From assembly GCF_900156345.1 (NCBI RefSeq), contig NZ_FTPP01000003.1, forward strand, positions 310,001 to 374,000: a stretch of DNA of 64,000 nucleotides. The letters are read 5' to 3'. Position 1 is the stretch's first letter. Each line of letters begins with the position of its first letter. Under the pieces are notes generated by a model, which saw nothing but the letters and a program-made list of their open reading frames with translations, did no database searches and was not told the origin of the DNA. The position numbers and the translations under genes are program-made. The stretch is from Pontibacter indicus. Its GTDB lineage: Bacteria; Bacteroidota; Bacteroidia; Cytophagales; Hymenobacteraceae. Shown in pieces: positions 1 to 8,722 of this stretch.

Positions 1-230
1 ATTTCATCTGCGGAAAGGTTGGCTGACTTCAGAGCGTTTAGAGCCGCTTTAGCAGCAAGGTCACTGGTAAGTTCATTGGTTACTATCCTTCTTTCTCTGA
101 TTCCTAATTTTTCATAGACCCACGCATCTGCAGTATTTGCCCGGGCTTCTAAATCCTTGTTTGTTATAACCGTCTCTGGCAAATAAGATCCAGTTCCTAT
201 TATTCTAACGTTAGTAATAGATTGTTTCAT
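1..230 (-). CDS. FabH-like 3-oxoacyl-ACP synthase III (5' part only)
   Basis: Translation of the minus strand from an ATG at 230 gives an N-terminus typical of beta-ketoacyl-ACP synthase III: GTGSYLPE near residue 12, then NKDLE, a WVYEKLGIRERR segment and TSDLAAKAAL. The gene runs off the left edge, so the Cys-His-Asn active site is not visible. Its ATG overlaps the stop of the GNAT gene (ATGA at 227-230), so it is cotranscribed with the sugar genes. FabH proteins condense acyl-CoA with malonyl-ACP. In a polysaccharide locus a FabH homologue more likely builds or transfers an acyl group for a sugar than serves bulk fatty acid synthesis; that role is inference. Confidence 0.8.
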   Translation of the reverse strand, partial: MKQSITNVRIIGTGSYLPETVITNKDLEARANTADAWVYEKLGIRERRIVTNELTSDLAAKAALNALKSANLSADE

Positions 231-775
231 AGACTGAATCTTTGCTTCAATTCCAAATACTCTTCCCTAATAACACTCAACAGCCATTGGTTATTATGAA
301 TACCATTTTTGTAAACAGTATTTCTCATCAACCCTTCCTGTTTGTAACCTACTTTAAGCATCATCTTCAGGGCAACTTCATGATGTTCCAGACATTCTGC
401 CTTACAGCGCTCCATCCTAAGTTCCTCAAAGACAAATTTAAGGATTTTCAAAGCAACTTCAGATCCCCATCCTTTGCCGGCCTTTGTAGCATCTATTTTG
501 ATACCGCTCCAAAAGCAAGTGCCGTTACGATAATCGATCTCCGAAATTGAGGTGTAACCAACAATTTCATCGCTGCCTGAGGGAGTAATAGCAAAATAAA
601 TGCTTATTTGGCTGTCGCCTAAAATTAGTTGCTCTACCCATTTCAAATCGCGTTCATAGGCAACAGGCCGCTTGGCTCCTCCTATAAGCTGCTCCATATC
701 CTCTTCTTGTCGAAGTTTGTTAATGAAACTGGCATCCTCTAATCTTAGAGGTCGGAAATTAATTCTGAATTCCAT
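227..775 (-). CDS. GNAT family N-acetyltransferase (RimJ/PseH-like)
   Basis: The 182-aa protein has the GNAT layout: RPLRLEDA at the start, a central beta strand with DEIVGYTSISEID, the acetyl-CoA pyrophosphate loop KAGKGWGSEVAL near residues 94-105 and a C-terminal EGLMRNTVYKNG segment as in RimJ and PseH relatives. It overlaps the upstream gene by 17 bases and the downstream gene by ATGA, so translation is coupled. In this locus the likely substrate is an amino group on a nucleotide-linked sugar made by the DegT aminotransferase. Protein N-terminal acetylation cannot be excluded from sequence alone. Confidence 0.8.
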   Translation of the reverse strand: MEFRINFRPLRLEDASFINKLRQEEDMEQLIGGAKRPVAYERDLKWVEQLILGDSQISIYFAITPSGSDEIVGYTSISEIDYRNGTCFWSGIKIDATKAGKGWGSEVALKILKFVFEELRMERCKAECLEHHEVALKMMLKVGYKQEGLMRNTVYKNGIHNNQWLLSVIREEYLELKQRFSL

Positions 776-1733
776 AATATTCTAGTACATAATTTATGAT
801 TCGACCTATAGAGTCTTTGCCGTATCTTTGATCAATAGGTAAATTGACAACATTAACTGCAAGCCTATACTCCAATGAGTCCTCTTCATTGTCGATAAGT
901 ACATTGGGCCAATGCGTTGCTGTAAATATTTTCTTTCCTATCAACCATTGACGTAATCCGCCACTACTATCATAAAAGGGGTATACCATTGGGCCATCAA
1001 TAATTGCCCCGTCTATCCATTCAAGTTGGTTAAAGCTTTTAAGCCGCTCATGCAACAGCATGAAATTTTCAGTTCTTCTTCCTCTTATAAAGTCATATTC
1101 AATTCCTTCCAAAAGGCTTTGAGTAAGACTTGACATTTGCATGATAGGCAAATTAGACAAGCTTTTGTCATTTTCTCTATAATCGTTGAAACCGGCCTCA
1201 GCCCCTTCGTCTAAGCGCAGCAGCAAGTGCGAGCATCTCTTTGCAGAGCGGTCTTTTTGTAGTACTAAGTCCAACGAAGCTGCAGTAGAGACATATCCCC
1301 CGTCTGGCAGGCCAAAAAATTTTCTGGGAGAATAAAATGTATCAACTCCTTTCAATGGAGAACTATAAAACGCTTGTGCATTATCAATAATTAATCTTGG
1401 CACGCGGCTACTAAGCTCATGCACATAACTACTCTTAAGACCGAAATAATTAGTATATAAAACTGCTTCGTCGTTTCCTAATAATGGAATATCTTGAATC
1501 TCCAGTTGTTTATCGATGTGATAGAACTCATAGCTTATTTCGTGCTTATGAAAAGGCTCGAGCACCACATCACACGTAAAATAAGGCACATACACTTTTT
1601 TGTATCCTTGAGCTAGAAGTATATATTCGAGAGCATTCCGACCTGAATTAACTTTTGTTAGATTAGAATAAAATTCTTTTCCTCCCGGTAATTCTAATTC
1701 AAAATATCCACCAATTGCGTCAGATGAGCTCAT
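759..1733 (-). CDS. Atypical DegT/StrS-fold PLP enzyme of the polysaccharide locus
   Basis: The 324-aa protein keeps scattered marks of the fold-type I sugar aminotransferases: a SGRNALEY substrate-phosphate loop near residue 30, an IIDNAQAF strand with Asp117 positioned to hold the PLP ring nitrogen, and SPRKFFGLPDGG with Lys138 where the Schiff-base lysine belongs. It is otherwise divergent and shorter than ordinary DegT proteins. It overlaps WbqC by 14 bases, a pairing I recognise from other Bacteroidota sugar loci. Whether it transaminates or has another PLP reaction is unknown. Confidence 0.65.
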   Translation of the reverse strand: MSSSDAIGGYFELELPGGKEFYSNLTKVNSGRNALEYILLAQGYKKVYVPYFTCDVVLEPFHKHEISYEFYHIDKQLEIQDIPLLGNDEAVLYTNYFGLKSSYVHELSSRVPRLIIDNAQAFYSSPLKGVDTFYSPRKFFGLPDGGYVSTAASLDLVLQKDRSAKRCSHLLLRLDEGAEAGFNDYRENDKSLSNLPIMQMSSLTQSLLEGIEYDFIRGRRTENFMLLHERLKSFNQLEWIDGAIIDGPMVYPFYDSSGGLRQWLIGKKIFTATHWPNVLIDNEEDSLEYRLAVNVVNLPIDQRYGKDSIGRIINYVLEYYGIQN

Positions 1734-2427
1734 AGTCCTCCAGCATTTGCCTTACCACCTTACGATCATTGAACATTAACACGTCTATTATTGAGAGCCA
1801 AGGAACAAATTCATCATTGTCAAATTGTCTGTAAGTTGAGGCATTTGGTTTTATGAAATTTAACTTTAACCCGTGCTCTAAGAAATCTCCTTTTGAGTAT
1901 AGTTCCTGACCTCCTATAGGATTGATGTAATGAAGCGCATGCTCCTGCTTACAAATATCCAGCACCCGTGCCTGCCCTTTGAGATGGGTATTCCCATAAG
2001 ACACTGATGATGGAATTATTTCTGTATTGATCCCCAAATAATCAGATATAAGTGTTAGACTCTTTAGCGCTAGTCCAGATACTGTATCAGTCGGTGTGCT
2101 AAGTACTTCCTCTACTAAAGTCATAGTAGCGTTGAGAAGAGGAGCTCTCTTATAATTTTGCTCCAGTGTCTTAGTAAATTTCTCAGCCCAGGTACTATAA
2201 AACTTTTGATTAAGTCTTGTATCTTTTATAAAGTTAAAAGAGCTGGCACTCTCAAGTGGAACGGTAAAAAGATGCGGCTTCCTATTCAGCAGTATATTGT
2301 TTCTATTTATCCACCCCTGTTTTATAAATGTAACATCGTCATACACAATGAATTTATCTACACTATTGATTAGCTGAAAGTAGCCTATATACGGAAAAAA
2401 GTATGGCTGCATTATGGCTAGTTTCAT
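1720..2427 (-). CDS. WbqC family protein
   Basis: The 235-aa protein opens with the WbqC signature: MQPYFFPYIGYFQLI, then DKFIVYDDVTFIKQGWINRNN. WbqC-like proteins occur in O-antigen and capsule loci, usually beside DegT aminotransferases and acyltransferases, and are thought to help make a modified amino sugar. The biochemical step is not established from what I can see. It lies 3 bases after the DegT aminotransferase gene and overlaps the next gene, so it is part of the same operon. No membrane segment is visible. Confidence 0.85.
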   Translation of the reverse strand: MKLAIMQPYFFPYIGYFQLINSVDKFIVYDDVTFIKQGWINRNNILLNRKPHLFTVPLESASSFNFIKDTRLNQKFYSTWAEKFTKTLEQNYKRAPLLNATMTLVEEVLSTPTDTVSGLALKSLTLISDYLGINTEIIPSSVSYGNTHLKGQARVLDICKQEHALHYINPIGGQELYSKGDFLEHGLKLNFIKPNASTYRQFDNDEFVPWLSIIDVLMFNDRKVVRQMLEDYELI

Positions 2428-2430
2428 ATT

Positions 2431-3513
2431 CTAGTTGTTCTGAACTCTTAATAATAACCTGCAAATCATATCAACTTCTTCAACAGATAAATCATTATAG
2501 AGTGGTAGGCACAGAGCTCTTTTCGCTACATTATCGGTCACAGGCATTACTTCTGGCTTTAGGTAAGGCAAAGAGGTCGCTAAAGAAGGATAGAAATACC
2601 TGCGAACAAATACTTCATGGGACTGTAAAAAATTCATACACTTCAACAAGAATTCTTCGCTTTCAACGATTAAAGGAAAGTAAGCGAAGTTCTTACTTCC
2701 CTTTTTATTCCACAATGGCACAGAAGCTTTAAAACCTTCCAGTTTAAGTAAATACTGATCCGTAAGAATCTTTCTTTTCTCTATTATCTTGTCAATGTAT
2801 TTAAGATTTACCAAACCCATTGCAGCATGTAACTCTGAGTTTTTACCATTTATTCCCAACTCTGCAAACGCTTCAGGTCCATTGAAACCAAAATTCCTTA
2901 TGTAAGCTAATTTCTTGAGCAACTCAGGATCTTTGGTTATCACCAATCCGCCTTCTCCAGAATGATATAACTTAGTTGCATGCAGGCTGCATACTGAAAT
3001 ATCACCATATTCAAAGATAGATTTCCCGTTTATCTGTACACCAAAACTATGTGCTCCATCATAAATCACTTTTAGCTTATGCTTTTGAGCAATTCTCTCA
3101 ATTGCCTCCACATCACAAGGATTTCCGTAGACATGTGTAGCTAAAATTGCAGATGTTCTATCTGTTATAGCTTCCTCTATTTTTGCAGGATTAATATTTA
3201 ATGATTCGGCATCAACATCAACGAATACCGGCTCACATCCCTCCCAGACGATACTACTAGTAGTAGCTACAAAAGAGAAAGGAGTCGTGATGACCTCCCC
3301 TTTTAAGTCTAGTGCCTTAATGGCCATCTGAAGGGCTACTGTACCATTCGTAACAAATAGTAAATGTTGCACTTTAAGATAAGCTTTGAGTTGAAGTTCC
3401 AGTTCATTAGCTAGTGGTCCCATATTAGTAAGCCACTGACGCTTCCAAATGTCACTTAAATATTTTTCATATTCCGCTTGTGGAGGTAGAAAAGGCTTTG
3501 TTACAGGTATCAT
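2431..3513 (-). CDS. DegT/DnrJ/EryC1/StrS sugar aminotransferase
   Basis: The 360-aa length and motifs fit PLP-dependent nucleotide-sugar aminotransferases (VioA/FdtB/WecE type): TNGTVALQMAI near 55-65, TTPFSFVATTS near 77-86, YDGAHSFG with Asp152, and SLHATKLYHSGEGG with Lys181 as the PLP lysine. It probably aminates a dTDP-4-keto or 3-keto-6-deoxyhexose supplied by RmlA and RmlB, giving an amino sugar for the GNAT enzyme. I cannot separate C3 from C4 amination by eye. Its ATG overlaps the flippase stop (ATGA at 3510-3513). Confidence 0.85.
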   Translation of the reverse strand: MIPVTKPFLPPQAEYEKYLSDIWKRQWLTNMGPLANELELQLKAYLKVQHLLFVTNGTVALQMAIKALDLKGEVITTPFSFVATTSSIVWEGCEPVFVDVDAESLNINPAKIEEAITDRTSAILATHVYGNPCDVEAIERIAQKHKLKVIYDGAHSFGVQINGKSIFEYGDISVCSLHATKLYHSGEGGLVITKDPELLKKLAYIRNFGFNGPEAFAELGINGKNSELHAAMGLVNLKYIDKIIEKRKILTDQYLLKLEGFKASVPLWNKKGSKNFAYFPLIVESEEFLLKCMNFLQSHEVFVRRYFYPSLATSLPYLKPEVMPVTDNVAKRALCLPLYNDLSVEEVDMICRLLLRVQNN

Positions 3514-4952
3514 TTTTTTAAAACGAGTTGTCTAAAATCCAAAATAGCTGGCATACTTGATAAGAAGCTAATGCCAAGGTAGAGTGCAAAGTAAAATCCA
3601 CCCACAATAGCGATTCTTACAATATCATAAGTAATTGTGTTCATGATAAAATGGCTGTCTATAATCCAACTTACAAAGCCTACTATCACAGCCAATAGTA
3701 TTCCAGGCAGTACGTCTTTGATTTGATCAATAGCAGTATAATTAATCATACTGCTACTGTACCAGGTATTGATAAAAAAGCCAGCAAAAGAAAAAATGAG
3801 TTGAAAATATAGTAATCCATAAATTCCAAAAGGTAATGCACAAGCTATCCCGATAACTGTAATAATTTTTTTAATAACTTCAAGCTTTAGAAATAGATCG
3901 CTTCTCCCTTTTACTTTTAAGATGTTTAAGTTATAAGAGTGCAATGGATACATGATGCCAATAGCACAAAGAATCTGAAAATAGGGTACGGCGGGTAACC
4001 ACTTCTCTCCCATCAAAAGGCGAAACAAAGGTACTGCAACTATTGCAAGAAAAATCATTAAAGGTGCCAGCCAAAATAGCACTTGCTGCATCACTCTCCG
4101 ATATACTTCCTTCAGTTTTACGTCATTGTTCTGTATAGAAGAAAACATAGGATAAGTCACTCTATTCAATGCTAATGTTAAATTGTTTACTGGTAAATGC
4201 TGTAAAGATTGTGCTCTGGTATAAAATCCTAATTGGGATGCGGAATAAAATTTACCAATAATTATATTGTATGCATTGCTAAAGGCTGCATCTAATAAAC
4301 CGGAGAGGGTCAATTTATAGCCGAAGCTAAAGTGGTGTCTGAATCTCTCTTTATTAAAGGAGAAACTTGGCTGCCAACCACTACGAACCCATAGCTGCAC
4401 AGCTGATAATAACGAACGAAACACATTCATGTAAACCAAACTCCATACTCCATATCCATAATACGCCAAAACTACTCCCAAAATACCACTAAGAATAATA
4501 GAGGGTATCTGAATCGTCATTTGCATTTTAAAATTCATTTCCTTAGTCAGTTTAGCGCGTTGCACACCTGCAAATGCCTCAATGATAAAGGTTATTGTAA
4601 ATACCCTAACTACATTTTGAAGAACAGGCTGGTTATAAAATGCTGCTATATAAGGAGCACTGATAAAAAGGATAAGATAAATTGCAACACTGCCTATCAG
4701 GCTGGTAAAAAAGACAGTTGAATAATCCTGCTGATTCGGTTTTTCTGTTCTAATTAATGATGAAGTGAAGCCACTATCAATCAAGCTATACCCAACACTT
4801 ATAAAAATTGAAAGCATACCTATCAGACCAAAGTCGGCTGGCAGTAATAATCTGGCTAGTACAATAGAAACTAAAAAGTTAACAAATTGTACTCCGAATT
4901 GCTGACTAAATGTCCAGAAAAGGCCTGAAACAGCTTTTTGTTTTAAACTCAC
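3510..4952 (-). CDS. Wzx-type polysaccharide flippase (MOP superfamily)
   Basis: The 480-aa protein is almost entirely membrane helices (about 12-14) and begins LKQKAVSGLFWTFSQQFGVQF, as in WzxC-like lipopolysaccharide/capsule translocases. The segments LARLLLPADFGLIGM and GFYTRAQSLQHLP are typical of the family. It would flip undecaprenyl-diphosphate-linked repeat units across the inner membrane. It sits between rmlA and the aminotransferase in one minus-strand operon. The DNA here is AT-rich compared with the right half of the window, as is common for serotype-specific genes. Confidence 0.88.
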   Translation of the reverse strand: MSLKQKAVSGLFWTFSQQFGVQFVNFLVSIVLARLLLPADFGLIGMLSIFISVGYSLIDSGFTSSLIRTEKPNQQDYSTVFFTSLIGSVAIYLILFISAPYIAAFYNQPVLQNVVRVFTITFIIEAFAGVQRAKLTKEMNFKMQMTIQIPSIILSGILGVVLAYYGYGVWSLVYMNVFRSLLSAVQLWVRSGWQPSFSFNKERFRHHFSFGYKLTLSGLLDAAFSNAYNIIIGKFYSASQLGFYTRAQSLQHLPVNNLTLALNRVTYPMFSSIQNNDVKLKEVYRRVMQQVLFWLAPLMIFLAIVAVPLFRLLMGEKWLPAVPYFQILCAIGIMYPLHSYNLNILKVKGRSDLFLKLEVIKKIITVIGIACALPFGIYGLLYFQLIFSFAGFFINTWYSSSMINYTAIDQIKDVLPGILLAVIVGFVSWIIDSHFIMNTITYDIVRIAIVGGFYFALYLGISFLSSMPAILDFRQLVLKK

Positions 4953-4965
4953 TATTAATAATATT

Positions 4966-5832
4966 CTACTGTTCCTTTAGTAATCTTAGCAGATACTCAC
5001 CATAACCACTCTTGCGCAGAGGCCCAGCAACTGCCCTGAGTTGCTCGTTATTGATGTAGCCCATGCGCCACGCTACTTCCTCGATGCAGCCGATCTTAAG
5101 GCCCTGCCGCTCCTCTATCACCTGCACAAAGGTGGCCGCCTGCATTAGTGATTGGATAGTACCAGTATCAAGCCAAGCCGTACCCCTATTAAGGATACCC
5201 ACCTTAAGCTTTCCTCTTTTTAGATACTCTTTATTTACATCAGTGATCTCATATTCTCCTCTGACGCTCGGTTCTAGATTTTTAGCAATTTCTACTACTT
5301 CATTGTCATAAAAGTAAAGACCCGGCACTGCATAGCTGGATTTTGGTTGTGCAGGTTTCTCTTCAATAGAGACAGCATTATTATTACTATCGAACTCTAC
5401 TACACCATAACGTTCAGGATCATTCACATGATAAGCGTAAATTACTCCGCCATCAGGGTTACTGTTAACCTGCAAAAGTTTACTCATGCCAGCCCCGTAG
5501 AAAATATTGTCTCCCAGCACCAGAGCCACCTTATCTGAGCCGATAAACTTCTCGCCGATCACGAAGGCTTGAGCCAGCCCGTTAGGTACCTCCTGCACAG
5601 CATAACTGAATTGACAACCAATCTGTGAGCCGTCGCCCAGTAATCGCTCAAACATTGGCAAATCGTGTGGCGTTGAAATGACCAGTACTTCCCTTATCCC
5701 CGCCAGCATCAGCGTGGAGAGCGGATAGTAAATCATGGGCTTGTCATAGACAGGCATTAGTTGTTTGCTAACGGCAAGTGTCAGCGGATGCAGGCGAGTG
5801 CCGGAGCCTCCGGCCAGGATAATTCCTTTCAT
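4966..5832 (-). CDS. rmlA: Glucose-1-phosphate thymidylyltransferase
   Basis: The 288-aa protein matches RmlA over its whole length. The nucleotide loop [16 protein letters not shown] is at residues 3-18, followed by [21 protein letters not shown], then [33 protein letters not shown], and [10 protein letters not shown]. It makes dTDP-glucose from dTTP and glucose-1-phosphate, the first step for rhamnose and dTDP-amino sugars. rmlC and rmlB follow upstream on the same strand. The 120-base gap to rmlC is longer than most in this operon and AT-rich, with no feature I can assign. Confidence 0.95.
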   Translation of the reverse strand: MKGIILAGGSGTRLHPLTLAVSKQLMPVYDKPMIYYPLSTLMLAGIREVLVISTPHDLPMFERLLGDGSQIGCQFSYAVQEVPNGLAQAFVIGEKFIGSDKVALVLGDNIFYGAGMSKLLQVNSNPDGGVIYAYHVNDPERYGVVEFDSNNNAVSIEEKPAQPKSSYAVPGLYFYDNEVVEIAKNLEPSVRGEYEITDVNKEYLKRGKLKVGILNRGTAWLDTGTIQSLMQAATFVQVIEERQGLKIGCIEEVAWRMGYINNEQLRAVAGPLRKSGYGEYLLRLLKEQ

Positions 5833-5953
5833 TTGTTTTCGGGTGTAACTAAAAGTATGTCTTTTGGCACAGCCAATAAGGCAAAGGTAACTAATCTTTT
5901 AATGTTACTAATATTATATAATCTGGTGAGTAGAAGCGTCCTCTCTGATTCAC

Positions 5954-6508
5954 TTAAGCAAACGACCGCTTGAATTCAGCAAAAGAACCACTTTCTTTGT
6001 CTTTCTCTGAGACGATTATTTCTGATGGACTAATCCGCCAGTCGATGCCTAGGTCTGGGTCGCTGTAGAGGAGGCTGCCCTCGCTCTCTTTATTGTAGTA
6101 GTTGTCGCACTTGTAGAAGAACTCAGCTTCCTCGCTCAGCACCAAAAAGCCGTGGGCAAAGCCGCGCGGGATGAAAAGCTGCAGCCTGTTTGCAGCGCTG
6201 AGTACCACTGAGAAGTGCTCACCGAAGGTCTTTGACCTCGGCCTCAGGTCAACGGCCACGTCGAGCACCTCCCCCTTCAGCACCCGCACCAGCTTGGCCT
6301 GGGCGTGCTCACCGCGCTGGAAATGGAGCCCCCGAAGCACGCCGCGGGTGGAGTATGACTGGTTGTCCTGCACAAAGTGCGTCTCCTGGCCCGTCAGGGT
6401 GTTGAACCGGTCCTCGTTGAAGCTCTCGTAAAAGTAGCCTCGCTCATCCCCGAAGACCATCGGCTCCAACAGCAGGCAGTCCCCTAAGTATGTCTCTTTT
6501 ACTTTCAT
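5954..6508 (-). CDS. rmlC: dTDP-4-dehydrorhamnose 3,5-epimerase
   Basis: The 184-aa cupin protein has the RmlC core: FGDERGYFYESF, QDNQSYSTRGVLRGLHFQ (catalytic His in the GLHFQ motif), KLVRVLKGEVLDVAVDLR, and FIPRGFAHGFLVLSEEAEFFYKC. It epimerises C3 and C5 of dTDP-4-keto-6-deoxyglucose. With rmlA and rmlB it gives the precursor of dTDP-L-rhamnose, but the reductase RmlD is not in the window, so either rmlD lies to the left or elsewhere, or the product is diverted to another 6-deoxyhexose. Confidence 0.95.
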   Translation of the reverse strand: MKVKETYLGDCLLLEPMVFGDERGYFYESFNEDRFNTLTGQETHFVQDNQSYSTRGVLRGLHFQRGEHAQAKLVRVLKGEVLDVAVDLRPRSKTFGEHFSVVLSAANRLQLFIPRGFAHGFLVLSEEAEFFYKCDNYYNKESEGSLLYSDPDLGIDWRISPSEIIVSEKDKESGSFAEFKRSFA

Positions 6509-6526
6509 CTGTCTTTTTTTGCTTCC

Positions 6527-7576
6527 CTATCTTGCTCCGTACTGCTGTGCGTAGTACCGCTGGTAGTGGCCGCTTGTCACCTCCTCCAGCCAGGCACCGT
6601 TTTCCAGGTACCAGTCAACGGTCTTGCGTAGCCCCTCCTCAAATGTAACCGAGGGTTCCCAACTCAACTCCTCCATCAGCTTGCTCGAGTCGATGGCGTA
6701 GCGGGCGTCGTGGCCGGCGCGGTCCTTGACAAAGGTGATCAGCTTCCTGGATTCGCCTTTTCCACGTCCCAACTTCTCGTCCATCACGTCACAGAGTAGC
6801 TCGATCAAATCGATGTTGCGCCACTCATTTACCCCACCCACGTTATAGGTCTCTCCCACTTTTCCCTTATGGAAAATGGCATCAATGGCCCGGGCGTGGT
6901 CCTTTACAAAGAGCCAGTCCCTAACGTTCTCGCCCTTCCCGTACACGGGCACGGGCTTTGAGTTCTTGATGTTATGAATTGCGAGCGGGATCAATTTCTC
7001 AGGGAAGTGGTTAGGCCCGTAGTTGTTGGAGCAGTTCGAGAGTTTGACAGGTATACCGTATGTGTGGTGCCAGGCCCGGACAAAGTGGTCCGAAGCAGCC
7101 TTAGAGGCAGAATAAGGCGAGCGCGGGTCATACGGTGTCTCTTCTGTGAAGAGCCCCTCTGCGCCCAGCGAACCATACACCTCGTCGGTAGAGACGTGGT
7201 AGAAGAGCTTTCCCTCATAATCACCGTCCCAGGCGCGGCGGCATGCCTCTAGCAAGTTCACCGTGCCCATCACGTTTGTCTCAACGAAGGCCATAGGCCC
7301 TGCGATGGAGCGGTCCACATGCGATTCCGCCGCCAAGTGCACCACCGCGTCAAATCTGTGTTCCCGGAAGATCTGCTCCAGAAAGGCCGCATCTGTGATG
7401 TCACCCTTCAAAAAAATGTAGTTGGGCTTGCCCTCAATATCTGCCAAGTTCTGCAGGTTGCCTGCGTATGTAAGGGCGTCGAGGTTGAAAATGTTGTAGT
7501 GCGGGTAGGACTCCACAAAAAGTCGCACTACATGCGAGCCGATGAAGCCGGCACCACCGGTGATTAGTAGGTTCAT
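6527..7576 (-). CDS. rmlB: dTDP-glucose 4,6-dehydratase
   Basis: The 349-aa SDR enzyme shows the NAD-binding [10 protein letters not shown] at residues 7-16, HLAAESHVDRSI, FYHVSTDEVYGSLG, the YSASKAASDHFVRAWHHTYG active-site helix with the YxxxK pair, SNNYGPNHFPEKLIPL and VRDWLFVKDHARAI. It converts dTDP-glucose to dTDP-4-keto-6-deoxyglucose. It is 18 bases upstream of rmlC. One of the few AGGTATA motif copies of this block (about 7049) lies here. Confidence 0.95.
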   Translation of the reverse strand: MNLLITGGAGFIGSHVVRLFVESYPHYNIFNLDALTYAGNLQNLADIEGKPNYIFLKGDITDAAFLEQIFREHRFDAVVHLAAESHVDRSIAGPMAFVETNVMGTVNLLEACRRAWDGDYEGKLFYHVSTDEVYGSLGAEGLFTEETPYDPRSPYSASKAASDHFVRAWHHTYGIPVKLSNCSNNYGPNHFPEKLIPLAIHNIKNSKPVPVYGKGENVRDWLFVKDHARAIDAIFHKGKVGETYNVGGVNEWRNIDLIELLCDVMDEKLGRGKGESRKLITFVKDRAGHDARYAIDSSKLMEELSWEPSVTFEEGLRKTVDWYLENGAWLEEVTSGHYQRYYAQQYGAR

Positions 7577-7642
7577 ATTGTTAAATTTGTCTCTTGGTAG
7601 TTATCCTACCACCCCTAGACCATTATTGTCTAAGTCGGGGAA

Positions 7643-8638
7643 TTATTGTACTACAATGCTGTTTTGCCTATACCAGTTGAAAGCTATGTCTAATCCTTCC
7701 ACAACAGAGAATATAGGATTGTAACCTATTAGTTGGCTTGCCTTGCTGATGTCTGCCAAACTGTGACGCACATCGCCTTTTCGTTCTTCCCGATATTCTG
7801 GGGCTAATTCTATACCTGCAGTTTCGGTTATGCTTTGCCATAACTGGTTCAAGGTGGTTCGCTCACCATATGCAATATTTACCACCTCATGTTTGCCTAT
7901 AGCTTCAGTTAGCAAGGCTTTGATGTTTGCTTGTACCGCATTTTCAACAAAAGTAAAGTCTCGACTCGTCTCTCCGTCCCCATTAATATAAGGCTGTTTG
8001 TTTTCAATCGCTGCCTCGATGAAGAGTGGAATCACTGCTGCATATGGTCCTTTCGGATTCTGCTTCGGTCCAAACACATTGAAGTAGCGCAAGCCTATGG
8101 TATGGAAATTGTAGGTTCTGGAGAAGACACTGGCGTACAGCTCATTTACAAACTTAGTCACAGCATAAGGAGAAAGTGGATTTCCAATCTTGTCCTCTAT
8201 CTTTGGTAGATCTGGATGATCGCCGTATGTACTGGAGCTCGCCGCATAGATAAAGTTCTTTACTCGTGCATCTCTTGCCGCTACCAGCATGTTCAGAAAA
8301 CCGCTTACATTTACTTCATTACTCGTAATAGGATCATTGATAGAGCGGGGCACTGAGCCTAGTGCAGCTTGATGCGTTACATAATCTATACCTTCCAGCG
8401 CTCTCTTGCAGGTTACAAGGTCTCGGATATCGCCTTCTATTAGTTCAAAGGCCGGATTGCTATTGAACTCTTTAATATTTGCTTTGGAACCGGTAGAGAA
8501 ATTGTCAAGTACACGAACCTTCCCTGCACCGTATTTGAGCAAGTATTCGGCGATATTAGAACCGATGAAGCCAGCTCCACCTGTAATGAGGAAGCTATTT
8601 TGGCTTAGGTCTGTCGTGTGGTAGGGAGTGTTGTACAT
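7643..8638 (-). CDS. UDP-N-acetylhexosamine 4-epimerase (WbpP/TviC-like SDR)
   Basis: The 331-aa extended SDR has [17 protein letters not shown] near residue 18, [15 protein letters not shown] near 90, [16 protein letters not shown] (the catalytic Ser and family-typical YGDHP block), [14 protein letters not shown] with YxxxK, and [22 protein letters not shown]. This set matches WbpP/TviC, which interconverts UDP-GlcNAc/GalNAc and their uronic acids. It is directly followed upstream by a TviB/WbpO-type dehydrogenase, so the pair probably makes UDP-GalNAcA or a related uronate. Confidence 0.88.
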   Translation of the reverse strand: MYNTPYHTTDLSQNSFLITGGAGFIGSNIAEYLLKYGAGKVRVLDNFSTGSKANIKEFNSNPAFELIEGDIRDLVTCKRALEGIDYVTHQAALGSVPRSINDPITSNEVNVSGFLNMLVAARDARVKNFIYAASSSTYGDHPDLPKIEDKIGNPLSPYAVTKFVNELYASVFSRTYNFHTIGLRYFNVFGPKQNPKGPYAAVIPLFIEAAIENKQPYINGDGETSRDFTFVENAVQANIKALLTEAIGKHEVVNIAYGERTTLNQLWQSITETAGIELAPEYREERKGDVRHSLADISKASQLIGYNPIFSVVEGLDIAFNWYRQNSIVVQ

Positions 8639-8722
8639 ATATTTACTATCTAAATGGTTTAATTTAACTGGGTCAAACCACCCCTGCCCCTCCTTGTCTA
8701 AGGAGAGGGTTTGTTTATTATT

